Assembly: GCA_938041035.1 (NCBI GenBank)
Contig: CALHYX010000061.1
Span: 1-64,000, forward strand
Direction of reading: 5' to 3'
From: an uncultured Acidimicrobiales bacterium
GTDB taxonomy: Bacteria > Actinomycetota > Acidimicrobiia > Acidimicrobiales > SHLQ01
Length of the DNA: 64,000 nt
Positions within the stretch are counted from its first letter, which is position 1. Every line of letters starts with the position of its first letter. The notes under the pieces were generated by a model. It did not search any database. It was given only the letters and a program-made list of their open reading frames with translations, and was not told where the DNA came from. Shown here piece after piece: positions 32,169 to 40,969 of the stretch. The position numbers and the translations under genes were made by a program.

Positions 32169-33687
32169 CGCACCGACCCCTTTCACCGATCCATCAGCCC
32201 GCCCGAACGGGTCGGGCTCCCCCGCCCTCACCACCCTCGCCCGGTTGGCGGTCTCTGGGGGCCGTTCCGATCGACTCCGAATCGCCTTGACCGCCGTTGG
32301 TTCGGCGGCCGGCACCCTCGCGCTGCTCGGCGCGGTCTCGGTGCTGTTCATCGACGCCGGGGATGGCCCGTATCGCCTCGAGGTGCTTCGCCAACCCGGG
32401 CTGCGGCCCGGGGTGATCATCGCCATCGTCTTGTTGTGCATCCCCCTGCTGGCGTTCGTCGGCCAGTGCTCACGCATCGGGGCGCCGGCTCGAGATCGAC
32501 GCCTGGCGATGGTGCGCATGGCCGGCGCCACGCCGAGCGAGGCGGTGAAGGTCGCCGCGATCGAGACCGGACTAGCCGCCTTCATCGGGGCGCTCATCGG
32601 CACCGGCGCGTTCTTCCTGGTTCGGCTCATCTTTGACACGACCGAAGCGGTGATGCTGTCGGTCGAGTCGGTTACGACCGGCGCGAACGGGCTTCCCTAC
32701 CGGACCGTCACCGAGGAGCTCCTCGACGCCCGATGGCTACCCAGCGATGTCGCCATCCCGGTCTGGGCGCTGGTCCTCGTCGTCCTCCTCATCCCCGTCG
32801 CGGCAGCCGGCGGCGCCGTGCTGGCCCTCCGAAAGGTCACGATCAGCCCGTTCGGCGTCGTCCGCAGCACCATCGATCGGCCCCCGGCAACCCTCCCCGT
32901 TCTGCTCTTCCTCGGTGGCACCGGCGGCCTGATCGCCTGGGACCTGGTCACCCGGGTGCTCGGCCTCGGGGAAGAAGCGGGTCCGCTCGCCGCGGTTGCG
33001 TTGTTGCTGTTTCTGGCATCCGCGATCGGGCTTCTCATCGGTAGTGCGTCGATCGCCGCCGCCATCGGCCGGTTCCTGGCGCCACGCACCGGTCGGCCGG
33101 CGGTCCTTATCGCAACCCGACGGATGATCGCGGCCCCGTTTCGGTCGAGCCGAGCCGCCACCTCGGTACTGCTCGCGGTGCTGATTGGGTCTGCGGTCCA
33201 GGGCGTGCGGGCCAACTTCCTGCTCGGCACCGACCCCGCCGACGACTTCTACGCCAACACCTTCACGCTGATCAACGGCGTCCTGGTGGTCGCCGTGGTT
33301 CTCGCCGCCGCCAGCCTGCTCATCACGTCGGCGGAATCGATCGTCGAACGGCGCCGAACGCTCGCTGCGCTCAAGGCCGGCGGAACACCCACCCGAGAGC
33401 TGGCCCTGTCCGCCATGCTCGAAACCGTCCTTCCCCTCATTCCGGCCGTACTCGTCGCCAGCGTCGCCGGCGTCCTCGCCGCCCGCGGTCTCACCGGAAC
33501 CAGGGTCGAACCATACGAGGAGACCTTTAGCGGCAACCTGGGCGAAACCGTGAGCGTCCCCATCCCCTGGGATCGACTCGTCGTTCTCAGCGCGGGCACC
33601 ATCTTCGTGTGTTGTGCGATGACGGCGGTATCGCTGCTCTTCCTCGGCCGCAGCACCACGCCCACCGAGCTTCGAGCCGCCGCCTGA
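32161..33687 (+). CDS. FtsX-like ABC transporter permease
   Basis: 508 residues from ATG 32161 (GTG 32152 is also in frame). About eight to ten transmembrane helices are arranged as two FtsX-like halves, with the repeated R-A-A-T-S-V-L-L type segment after RRMIAAPF and ETVLPLIPAVLVASVAGVL near the C-terminus. The extracellular loops are short, unlike MacB with its large periplasmic domain, so it resembles the actinobacterial drug/peptide or lipoprotein exporters regulated by PadR. The substrate is unknown. Confidence 0.82.
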   Translation: MADAPTPFTDPSARPNGSGSPALTTLARLAVSGGRSDRLRIALTAVGSAAGTLALLGAVSVLFIDAGDGPYRLEVLRQPGLRPGVIIAIVLLCIPLLAFVGQCSRIGAPARDRRLAMVRMAGATPSEAVKVAAIETGLAAFIGALIGTGAFFLVRLIFDTTEAVMLSVESVTTGANGLPYRTVTEELLDARWLPSDVAIPVWALVLVVLLIPVAAAGGAVLALRKVTISPFGVVRSTIDRPPATLPVLLFLGGTGGLIAWDLVTRVLGLGEEAGPLAAVALLLFLASAIGLLIGSASIAAAIGRFLAPRTGRPAVLIATRRMIAAPFRSSRAATSVLLAVLIGSAVQGVRANFLLGTDPADDFYANTFTLINGVLVVAVVLAAASLLITSAESIVERRRTLAALKAGGTPTRELALSAMLETVLPLIPAVLVASVAGVLAARGLTGTRVEPYEETFSGNLGETVSVPIPWDRLVVLSAGTIFVCCAMTAVSLLFLGRSTTPTELRAAA

Positions 33688-33729
33688 ACGACCTCACCGG
33701 CCCGTCGCCCTGACCCATCGAGCGACCTG

Positions 33730-33742
33730 TACCCTGTGACGA
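33730..33742 (+). promoter_or_regulatory. leaderless -10 box for MttB-family gene
   Basis: TACCCT at 33730-33735, 7 nt, then ATG 33743. Confidence 0.55.
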
Positions 33743-35281
33743 ATGGCACGTCGATCAGGAGGACGGGCGGCCCGGGTGGCGAAACGCCTCGCGCCGGCCC
33801 CCGCCAGTGCCCGGGCGGTTTGGCCCGGCATGCACGGCGGCGCGTACCAGCCGTTGAGCGAGCCCCAGATGGAACTCGTACTCGATGCCGCCTTCCGGCT
33901 GCTCGAAACCCTCGGCATGGCCCAGGCGCCTACGGAGTTTCGCGATCGGGTCATCGAAGCGGGGGGCCGCGTCGACGAACACGACCGGCTCCTGTTCCCC
34001 CGCTCGCTCGTGCAGCACACGATCGACATCGCGGCCAAAGAGTTCACGCTCCATGCCCTGCACCCGGACAAGGGCATGGAGATCGGCGGCGACCGTGTGT
34101 ATTTCGCCACGGCCGGCGCCGGGGTGCTGATGCTCGACCACGAGACCCAGCGGTTTCGCGAGAGCACGCTGCAGGACGTGTACGACACGGGCCGCCTCGT
34201 CGACACGCTCGACAACATCGACATCTACATCCGCACCGTGGTGGCCCGCGACATGGTGTCGGCCCGCGACCTCGACCTCAACTGGGCCTACGCGGTGATG
34301 GCCAGCACGTCGAAGCCGGTCGGCACCTCGATGTTCGAACCCGAACACGTCCATGAGATCGCCGCCATGTACGACCTGGTGCTCGGCGGCGACGGCGAGT
34401 TCGCCAAGCGACCGTTCGCCATCGCCAACAACACCTTCGTCGTACCGCCGCTGCGCTTCGCCGAGGAGTCGGCGCTCAGCATGGCCGAACAGGTGCGAGC
34501 CGGATTCCCGATCACCCTGCTGTCGGCGGGTCAGGCCGGAGCCACCTCACCGGCCGCCCTCGCCGGGTCGTTGACCCAGGCGCTCGCCGAGTGCCTTGCC
34601 GCGCTCACCTGCGTCAACCTGATCTCGCCCGGACACCCCTGCATCATGGGTATGTGGCCGTTCGTCTCGGACCTGCGCACCGGCGCGATGAGCGGCGGCA
34701 GCGGCGAGGAGGCCGTCCTCAACGCGGCGTCGGCGCAGCTCATCAACTGGATGGGCCTGCCCTCGGGCGTGGCCGCGGGTATGGCCGATTCGAAGCTGCC
34801 CGACAATCAGGCGGGCCACGAGAAGGCCATCACGGTCGGGCTCGCCGCCCACGCCGGTTCGAACATCATCTACGAGGCAGCCGGCATGCTCGCCAGCATC
34901 ATGGCCGGGTCCCACGAGGCGCTCGTGATCGACAACGACATGCTCGGCTCCATCAACCGCACCGTGCGCGGCATCGAGATCGACGAGGAAACCCTGTCGG
35001 TCGACGTCATCGAATCGGTCGTGCGCGGTGCCGGGCATTTCCTCGGCCACCCCCAGACCCTGGCCATGATGCAGACCGAATACACCTACCCGGTGGTCGG
35101 CGACCGCCTGAGCCCCGACGACTGGACCGACGCCGGCGCCCGCGCCGCCCACGAGGTGGCCCACGACTACGTCACCCGCACCCTCGCCGAATACCACCCC
35201 ACGCACCTGCCGGCCGCCGTCGACGACCGCATTCGGGCCGCCTTCCCCATCCAACTTCCCCGCCGAGGCGCCGACGCCTAG
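33743..35281 (+). CDS. trimethylamine methyltransferase (MttB) family protein, non-pyrrolysine
   Basis: 512 residues aligning over the full length to the MttB superfamily: HGGAYQPLSEPQMELVLDAAFRLLETLG near the N-terminus, and GSGEEAVLNAASAQLINWMGLPSG, TVGLAAHAGSNIIYEAAGML in the TIM-barrel core. The frame is open without an internal TAG, so this is a non-pyrrolysine member, like the glycine-betaine or carnitine methyltransferases of anaerobes and the many uncharacterised aerobic ones. A corrinoid protein partner is not encoded nearby. The substrate is probably a quaternary amine. Confidence 0.8.
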   Translation: MARRSGGRAARVAKRLAPAPASARAVWPGMHGGAYQPLSEPQMELVLDAAFRLLETLGMAQAPTEFRDRVIEAGGRVDEHDRLLFPRSLVQHTIDIAAKEFTLHALHPDKGMEIGGDRVYFATAGAGVLMLDHETQRFRESTLQDVYDTGRLVDTLDNIDIYIRTVVARDMVSARDLDLNWAYAVMASTSKPVGTSMFEPEHVHEIAAMYDLVLGGDGEFAKRPFAIANNTFVVPPLRFAEESALSMAEQVRAGFPITLLSAGQAGATSPAALAGSLTQALAECLAALTCVNLISPGHPCIMGMWPFVSDLRTGAMSGGSGEEAVLNAASAQLINWMGLPSGVAAGMADSKLPDNQAGHEKAITVGLAAHAGSNIIYEAAGMLASIMAGSHEALVIDNDMLGSINRTVRGIEIDEETLSVDVIESVVRGAGHFLGHPQTLAMMQTEYTYPVVGDRLSPDDWTDAGARAAHEVAHDYVTRTLAEYHPTHLPAAVDDRIRAAFPIQLPRRGADA

Positions 35282-35315
35282 TTGATGTGACCGGGTTGCC
35301 GGCCGCGTTGGCCCG

Positions 35316-35846
35316 CTATCGAGGGAACGTCCGGAAGGCGAAGAGGCGATCGTTCGCCGCACCGTCGAGCCGCTCCATGTGACCGTCCACCCGAAGGTCG
35401 GCGAAAACGCACGGCAGCGCCGCGAGGCGAGCCCCGATCTCTTCGCGGGTGAGGCGTTTTCGAATTCGCCAGACGGTGTCCGCCTCGAAGCTCACCTCGA
35501 CCTCCGTCGGACCAATCGCGTGTATCGCCTCCACGGTGCGTTCCTCGTCCCGCACCTCGGTCACCACCAGGTCCACAACCGCTGAGGTGTAGCCCTGTTC
35601 ATAGGAACGAAGCGCATGGTCGATGAGATGGCCGGAGCCGACCTCCATGGTCGACCCGTCCACCTTGTTGACGATCAGCCCTTGAATGCCGCCGCCCTCG
35701 GGCATCGCCGACGTCGGGACTCGCCGGGCCGGAAGGAACCAGCCGTTGGCCAGCTGAACGGATCCGGCGCGGACGATCTCAAAACCCTCCGGACACCGCA
35801 CCCGGGCGATTTCCAGGGCCGCTTCAAGGTCTCGTTCGCCTGTCAC
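35316..35846 (-). CDS. hypothetical protein, possibly Imm35/YrhB-like
   Basis: 176 residues, no signal peptide or membrane segment. The middle contains GGIQGLIVNKVDGSTMEVGSG, which loosely recalls the small immunity/YrhB-type fold (P-x-IVDKxTG). The C-terminal half has IRKRLTREEIGARLAALPCVFA. No catalytic motif is visible. GTG 35846 is the only upstream start candidate. Isolated minus-strand gene beside two gene remnants; the assignment is weak. Confidence 0.5.
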   Translation of the reverse strand: MTGERDLEAALEIARVRCPEGFEIVRAGSVQLANGWFLPARRVPTSAMPEGGGIQGLIVNKVDGSTMEVGSGHLIDHALRSYEQGYTSAVVDLVVTEVRDEERTVEAIHAIGPTEVEVSFEADTVWRIRKRLTREEIGARLAALPCVFADLRVDGHMERLDGAANDRLFAFRTFPR

Positions 35847-35925
35847 CGTGCCATGTTGTCATCAGCGACGGCATCGGGCGGTGCACCCGGCAATCGGTGC
35901 ACGGGATGAGCTATCAAGGCTCAGC

Positions 35926-36105
35926 ATGCTCGATCTACATCTCCACGTGTGGCCGCACCAGCCGGGAACCCCGACCCCGACGCTCTCGGAGCTCGAGCGC
36001 TACTGCGAGGTCGCCGCAGCCCGGGGCATAGAACAGATCGCCATCACCGAACACTCCCACCGCTTCACCCGGGTGATCGATCAGGTGATGCCCCACTGGG
36101 AACGG
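35926..36105 (+). pseudogene. truncated PHP-domain phosphoesterase remnant
   Basis: The frame starts MLDLHLHVWPHQPGTPTP with the first PHP metal motif (DLHLHVW) and continues ARGIEQIAITEHSHRF, the second (TEHSH). After about 60 residues, near PHWERLG, the homology ends; the frame runs on to a stop at 36174 through sequence that is antisense to the adjacent acetyltransferase remnant. Intact PHP proteins (histidinol-phosphatase-like) are about 250-300 residues, so more than three quarters is missing. Confidence 0.7.
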
Positions 36106-36560
36106 TTGGGCGCCACGTTCAACGCGTTGGGCTCGGAGAAGAGTTTCACGATGTCCAAACGGTCGAAGAGATGATCAGCCGTCAGCTTCACGAACCGCAC
36201 GCCGAGACCGCGGGAGCGGTTTTCCGACTCGATCACGTGAAGGTGCATGAACGCCGAGACGCCGGGGTCAAAGTGGTCGGCCGTGCTCCAGCCGACGACG
36301 ACTCCGCGGTATTCCCACATCACGCCGTAGCTGGATCGATCTTCGACCGGACGAGCGAACTCGGCCCGGTGCTGCTCCTTCCACACGGCCGGGTTCGGCA
36401 GGAGGTCGCGACCCACTCCCATCCGATGCAGAAACTCGTCGCTCGCATTGTGGAAGTAGTCGATGCGGATATCGACGTCGTCGAGCGTCATGGGACGGAG
36501 GACGAAGTCGCCAGAGTCGGTTCCCTCTATGGTCACGGCGACAGTGGTAGCCCCGGCCAC
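36081..36560 (-). pseudogene. truncated GNAT-family acetyltransferase
   Basis: 159 residues with a GNAT core: VGWSTADHFDPGVSAFMHLHV followed by SRGLGVRFVKLTADHLF (acetyl-CoA loop) and LFSEPNALNVAPNRS. In related proteins the EPxALNxAPNRT motif is followed by about 20-30 more residues (LxKxGF); here the frame runs into the antisense of the PHP remnant and stops after QWGIT. It therefore has a broken C-terminus. GTG start at 36560; it may still be expressed. Confidence 0.65.
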
Positions 36561-36585
36561 CGACTCACCGCAACCGGATTCGGCG

Positions 36586-37212
36586 CTACCGCCAGGCCGA
36601 CAGTCGGCGGTAGCTGATCACCCGGGCGATGCTGACGGCGCCCGATTCGCGCACCAGGTTACGCAGGCTCACCGACCCATCCGTGGGCGACACCGCCGCG
36701 TCGAGGCCGACCTCGTCGGCGATCTCGTCCACCCGGCGAGCGTGATACGGGTCCGACACCAGGATCACCGAGTCGAGCCCTCTCGGGAGCAGCTGGTTCG
36801 CGGTGGCCGCCAACTCCTCATAGGTATCGGTGCCATCGACGACCACGAGAAGATCCTCTTCGGGCACGCCGCGCAGCAACAGATACTCGAAGCCGGCGTA
36901 CCCCTCGGTGAATCGGTCGCCCTCCTGGTTCGAGCCGGTCGTGACCACGACATCGGCCAGACCGCTCTCGTACAGACTGAGGGCGTGGTCGAGCCGGGCC
37001 TGCAGAACGGGCGACGGCCGACCGTCGTACTGGGCGGCCCCGAGCACCACGATCGCATCGGATGGCCGGGCGTCGTCGGCGGTGGAAGCCCGCCACACCA
37101 ACCCGATGTTCAGCACGCCGTAGCCGACCGCGAGCAGCAGCGCTGCTGCTACCCATCGCCGCCATCGACGGCCCCGCGATCGCTCCTCAGCCACGAACAA
37201 ATGCTTCCACAT
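36586..37212 (-). CDS. YdcF/ElyC-family (DUF218) membrane protein
   Basis: 208 residues. One N-terminal transmembrane helix (VAAALLLAVGYGVLNIGLV, about 20-40) precedes the DUF218 domain: AIVVLGAAQYDGRPSPVLQARLDHAL, VVTTGSNQEGDRFTEG and VILVSDPYHARR. The family includes ElyC, which acts in peptidoglycan precursor or undecaprenyl-lipid metabolism, and SanA. The domain probably faces outward. An imperfect -10 (TAGCCC, 6 nt before ATG) lies upstream. Confidence 0.85.
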   Translation of the reverse strand: MWKHLFVAEERSRGRRWRRWVAAALLLAVGYGVLNIGLVWRASTADDARPSDAIVVLGAAQYDGRPSPVLQARLDHALSLYESGLADVVVTTGSNQEGDRFTEGYAGFEYLLLRGVPEEDLLVVVDGTDTYEELAATANQLLPRGLDSVILVSDPYHARRVDEIADEVGLDAAVSPTDGSVSLRNLVRESGAVSIARVISYRRLSAWR

Positions 37213-37242
37213 CGCTCCGGGCTACGGCGAGCGGCAGCCCGC

Positions 37243-38643
37243 TCAGAGCCGCGCTCGCGCCGCTCGCAGGCGCCGAAGTACTTCGTCGCGGGTCATGTGG
37301 TCGGCCAGCGTTTCGAACAAGGGCGGCCCGACCGTGCGGCCGGTGACCGCCACCCGAACCGGAGCCTGCGTCTTCGACTTGTTCACCTCGAACGACTCGC
37401 CCACCCCGAACACGGTGTCCTTCACCGTCTCGGCATCCCAGGCGCAGTCCGCCAGCGCGGCGATGACCCCGTCGAGAATCTCGGGCACGTGGGGGCCCTT
37501 CACTATGGCCTTCTCCCAGGAGGCCTCATCGATGTCGGGGTCGTCGAGGAACAAGAAGTCGCAATACCTCGGTGTGTCGGCCAGGGTCACCAGCTTCTCC
37601 TGGATCAGCGGCAGATACCGGGCGAACCGGTCGGCGTCGAACCGGTCGGCCGGCCAGGGCGCTTCTTCGCCGGTAAGCCACGGCTCGGCCGCGGTCATGA
37701 AGTCCTCGGTGGACATCTGGCGGATGTAGTGCCCGTTCAGATGGTCGAGCTTCTTGAGGTCATAGAACGCCGCCCCCTTGTTCACCGCGGCCAGATCGAA
37801 CACCTCGGCGAGTTCCTCAGGCGAACGGATCTCGACATCGTCGGGTGGTCCCCAGCCGAGCAGGGCCAGGTGGTTCACCATCGCCTCGGGCAGGTACCCC
37901 TTGGCCCGAAAGTCGCCCAGCGCCACCGAATGCTTGCGCTTCGAGAGCTTCTTGCGGTCCTCGCCGACCAGCAGCGGCAGGTGGGCATAGGTCGGTTCAT
38001 CACCGAGCCCCAGCGCCCGCCACAACAGCAGCACCTTGGGCGTGGTGTTCAGCAGATCCTCGCCCCGCACCACATGGGTGATGGCCATGTCGGCGTCGTC
38101 GACCGCGTTGGCCACCAGAAACACCGGCGTGCCGTTGCTGCGGCGAATGACGAAATCCTCCAGCTCGGCGTTGGCGAAGCGCACCTCGCCGCGGATGATG
38201 TCGTTCACCACCGTCTCGCCGTCGTCGGGCGTGGCGAAGCGCACGACGACGTCGGCGCCGTCGCTCACACCGCGCGTGCGGCAGTGGCCGTCGTAGCCCG
38301 ACCCGCCCGCCGCCTTGGCCCGGGCGTCGATGGCGTCGCGGGTGCAGTCGCAGAAATAGGCCGCTCCGGCGGCGAGGAGCTGGGCGATGGCGTCGAGGTA
38401 GAGCCGCTCGCGCTCGGACTGGTGGAACGGGCCCTCGTCCCACTCGATGCCGAGCCACTTCAGCGGTTCGGTGATGGCGTCGTAGAACTCGGGCTTGGCC
38501 AGCTCGGCGTTGGTGTCCTCGATGCGCAGCACCAGAACGCCACCGGTGTGGCGGGCCCAGAGCCAGTTGTACAGCGCGGAACGGGCGCTGCCGACGTGCA
38601 GGAAACCGGTCGGGGCCGGTGCGAAACGAACTCGTGTGGTCAC
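37243..38643 (-). CDS. gltX: glutamate--tRNA ligase
   Basis: 466 residues. Class I aminoacyl-tRNA synthetase: the HIGH equivalent is RFAPAPTGFLHVGSARSA at the N-terminus and the KMSKS equivalent is KKLSKRKHS near residue 235. The C-terminal anticodon-binding domain ends RRLRAARARL. It charges tRNA-Glu, and in actinobacteria lacking GlnRS it also mischarges tRNA-Gln for GatCAB. The start GTG 38643 is supported by TAGCCT 8 nt upstream and by the position of the catalytic motif, which excludes the longer frame. Confidence 0.93.
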   Translation of the reverse strand: MTTRVRFAPAPTGFLHVGSARSALYNWLWARHTGGVLVLRIEDTNAELAKPEFYDAITEPLKWLGIEWDEGPFHQSERERLYLDAIAQLLAAGAAYFCDCTRDAIDARAKAAGGSGYDGHCRTRGVSDGADVVVRFATPDDGETVVNDIIRGEVRFANAELEDFVIRRSNGTPVFLVANAVDDADMAITHVVRGEDLLNTTPKVLLLWRALGLGDEPTYAHLPLLVGEDRKKLSKRKHSVALGDFRAKGYLPEAMVNHLALLGWGPPDDVEIRSPEELAEVFDLAAVNKGAAFYDLKKLDHLNGHYIRQMSTEDFMTAAEPWLTGEEAPWPADRFDADRFARYLPLIQEKLVTLADTPRYCDFLFLDDPDIDEASWEKAIVKGPHVPEILDGVIAALADCAWDAETVKDTVFGVGESFEVNKSKTQAPVRVAVTGRTVGPPLFETLADHMTRDEVLRRLRAARARL

Positions 38644-38657
38644 GGTCGCTGAGGCTA
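38644..38657 (-). promoter_or_regulatory. leaderless -10 box for gltX
   Basis: TAGCCT on the minus strand (38657-38652), 8 nt, then GTG 38643. The divergent polymerase gene has an imperfect box, TAGACA, at 38714-38719. Confidence 0.5.
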
Positions 38658-38725
38658 TCGGGTACTGACGACAGGCCTGTCCTCGCTCGAACCCGCGACC
38701 CGACCGCGGCTGGTAGACACCAACG

Positions 38726-40432
38726 GTGGACCGGTCCGACGATCTGACGCGAGACGATCTCGTGGCCGTGGCGATCTCGCCCGGGGTCGGACTCGGTCTG
38801 GCCCGCGGCGAGCAGCGGTGGGCCATCGCCACTCCGGACCCCCTTGCGGTCCTCGCCCAGCTCACGGCGGCCGGCGCGCCCCGCTGGGTCTGGTGGGGGC
38901 GCGAGACAACCAGCCTCATCGCCGAAGCGCAGATCCCCATCGATCGCTGCTGGGACCTCGCCGTCGCCCACCGCCTGCTCGTGGGCGGCTGGAAGGCCCC
39001 GCTCGGGGAGGTGTGGGCAACGCTCCACGACCTGGCGCTCGACACCCTGCCGCAGATGGGTCAGCTCGGGTTGCTCGATGCGCCCGCCGACCAGGGCGAC
39101 CGGGACGAACCGGTCATGCCCGACGGGCATCTGCGCCCCGAATGGGTCGACGGCGGGTTCGAGCAGACGCCCGACCGGCTGGCCACCTGGGCCGGGCTGG
39201 CCCTCGAGGCCCTCGCCCTCCAGGAGCGGCGGATCGACGCGCACCACGACCCGGCCCGGTGCCGTTCGACCGTCCGCTCCGAATCCGCCGCCGAACTGCT
39301 GTGTGCGGAGATGTCGCGCTCCGGGCTACCCGTCGACGAACCGGCGGCCCTTGAGCTCATCGCCGACAACGCCGGGCCCCGCCCCCGCTCCTACGCCCAC
39401 GAGGACGAGATCCGGGCCGAACGCGACGCCGTGGTGCTCGCCCACCTCGAGCCCCGGCGCGACGTCAACCTGCGCAACCCCGCCGAGGTGAAACGCATGC
39501 TCGAACTGCGCGGCCTCGACCTGCCCGACACCCGCGCCTGGCGGCTCGAACAGCTCCGCGACACCGACCCGCTCGTCGACGCCCTGCTCACTTGGCGCAA
39601 GGCCGAACGCATCGCGACGACCTACGGCTACCACTGGCTCGACGAACACGTGAGCGGCGGTCGCCTCCGCGGCTCGTGGTCGAGCTCCGATGGCGCCGCT
39701 GGCCGCATGACCGCGTCGGCCGGGCTGCACAACCTCCCCGCCGTCATGCGGCCCATCATCGCCGCCGAGGACGGCCACCTGTTCGTGCGCGCCGACCTCG
39801 GCCAGATCGAACCGCGGGTGCTCGCCGCCGTGTCCGGCGACCGCGACCTCATCGAGGCAACCCGAGGCGACGATCTCTACTCGCCGGTCGCCGACCGGCT
39901 CGGCGTCGAACGCGAGATCGCCAAGCTCGCGGTGCTCGGCGCCATGTACGGATCGACCACCGGCGAAGCAGCCGGGGCCCTCGCAGGGCTCACCCGGAAC
40001 TACCCGGTCGCCATGGCGCTGCTCGACCGGGCGGCCGAATCGGGCAAGCGCACCGAGGACGTCTTCACCAGTGGCGGGCGCCGCGTGCGCATGTGGAGTG
40101 ACCAGAACCACGACGGCAACCTCGACCGGGCCGTCTCGGTGGCCGCCGCCCGGGGCCGCTATGCCCGCAACGCCCTCATCCAGGGCGCGGCGGCCGAGTA
40201 CTTCAAGGTGTGGGCCATCACGGTGCGCCGCCGGGGCCGATCCCTCGACGCCGAGATCGTGCTGTGCCTGCACGACGAACTGCTCGTACACGTGCCCGAA
40301 CGCAACGCCGACGACGCGCTCGCCATGGTCACCGGCGCGGTGACCGAGGCCGCCCACTACTGGTCACCGCAACCCGACGTCCGCTTCGTGGCCGACGCCC
40401 AGATCGTGAAGCGCTGGTCCGAGGCGAAGTAG
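38726..40432 (+). CDS. family-A DNA polymerase (bifunctional 3'-5' exonuclease/DNA polymerase type)
   Basis: 568 residues, much shorter than PolA because the 5' nuclease domain is absent. Polymerase motif A is DLGQIEPRVLAAVSGDRDL near residue 358, motif B is EREIAKLAVLGAMYGSTTGE near 395-415, and motif C is CLHDELLVHVP near 514. The N-terminal ~190 residues occupy the exonuclease position but the DEDD acidic residues are not obvious. This matches an actinobacterial second family-A polymerase whose role (repair or backup synthesis) is not settled. It abuts the converging gene with zero intergenic bases. Confidence 0.88.
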   Translation: MDRSDDLTRDDLVAVAISPGVGLGLARGEQRWAIATPDPLAVLAQLTAAGAPRWVWWGRETTSLIAEAQIPIDRCWDLAVAHRLLVGGWKAPLGEVWATLHDLALDTLPQMGQLGLLDAPADQGDRDEPVMPDGHLRPEWVDGGFEQTPDRLATWAGLALEALALQERRIDAHHDPARCRSTVRSESAAELLCAEMSRSGLPVDEPAALELIADNAGPRPRSYAHEDEIRAERDAVVLAHLEPRRDVNLRNPAEVKRMLELRGLDLPDTRAWRLEQLRDTDPLVDALLTWRKAERIATTYGYHWLDEHVSGGRLRGSWSSSDGAAGRMTASAGLHNLPAVMRPIIAAEDGHLFVRADLGQIEPRVLAAVSGDRDLIEATRGDDLYSPVADRLGVEREIAKLAVLGAMYGSTTGEAAGALAGLTRNYPVAMALLDRAAESGKRTEDVFTSGGRRVRMWSDQNHDGNLDRAVSVAAARGRYARNALIQGAAAEYFKVWAITVRRRGRSLDAEIVLCLHDELLVHVPERNADDALAMVTGAVTEAAHYWSPQPDVRFVADAQIVKRWSEAK

Positions 40433-40954
40433 TTAGAGCCCGAGGCGTTCGCGCCAGGGCAGCGCGGCGACCTGCTGCGGTGTCATCCGCAGGGTGGCTT
40501 CGGGCACCAGACCGACGAGGGCCCGACCCTCGAAGTAGTGCTGGGTGGTGTGGGAGAGCTCGGCGAAGCGTTCGCGGCGCCACTCGATCAGGTCGGCCGC
40601 CGGCTTGGTGTCGGTGAACCCGAACAGCGCGAGCGCCAACTGCAGGTCGTGTACGACCGGCGCCCTGCTGAACAGCGACGCCCGGCGCAGCGCAACCGAA
40701 CAACAGCCGGCCAGGGCATCGGCCTCGTGTTCGCCGTCCTCGAGGTGCAGCTTCCCCTCGAAGCGGCGGGCGATCTTCCACACGTACCCCTGGTCCGGGC
40801 CGTGACTACCGAGCGCCGGGCCCACGGGTTGACCCTCGGCGCCGACGACCTCGCCGGGCCGGTCGGCCTTCCAGCCGCCGTCGCGCTGGGGCGGCGACGA
40901 GTAGGCCTTGGCGGCGGGGACCGCGGCGGTCGGAACGAATTCGGGAGCTGCCAT
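40433..40954 (-). CDS. conserved hypothetical protein
   Basis: 173 residues without a signal peptide. KAYSSPPQRDGGWKADRPGE near the N-terminus, then PDQGYVWKIARRFEGKLHLEDGEHEADALAGC and TPQQVAALPWRERLGL at the end. I recognise this as an actinobacterial hypothetical but no function. ATG 40954 is supported by TAGGAT 8 nt upstream, implying a leaderless transcript. It is transcribed away from the adjacent cimA operon end but on the same strand. Confidence 0.65.
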   Translation of the reverse strand: MAAPEFVPTAAVPAAKAYSSPPQRDGGWKADRPGEVVGAEGQPVGPALGSHGPDQGYVWKIARRFEGKLHLEDGEHEADALAGCCSVALRRASLFSRAPVVHDLQLALALFGFTDTKPAADLIEWRRERFAELSHTTQHYFEGRALVGLVPEATLRMTPQQVAALPWRERLGL

Positions 40955-40968
40955 CGAGAAGGATCCTA
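40955..40968 (-). promoter_or_regulatory. leaderless -10 box for hypothetical gene
   Basis: TAGGAT on the minus strand (40968-40963), 8 nt, then ATG 40954. It lies just past the cimA stop codon. Confidence 0.5.
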
Positions 40969-40969
40969 C

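Noticed and set aside
33743..35281. Pyrrolysine-containing MttB
   Set aside because: The frame is open without any in-frame TAG to the natural stop.
36463..38652. A 729-residue plus-strand frame over YdcF and gltX
   Set aside because: Antisense to two conserved genes with intact catalytic motifs; composition is typical of a shadow frame.
37243..39045. Extended 600-residue gltX start at 39045
   Set aside because: The extension overlaps the divergent polymerase gene, and the synthetase catalytic motif starts right after GTG 38643.
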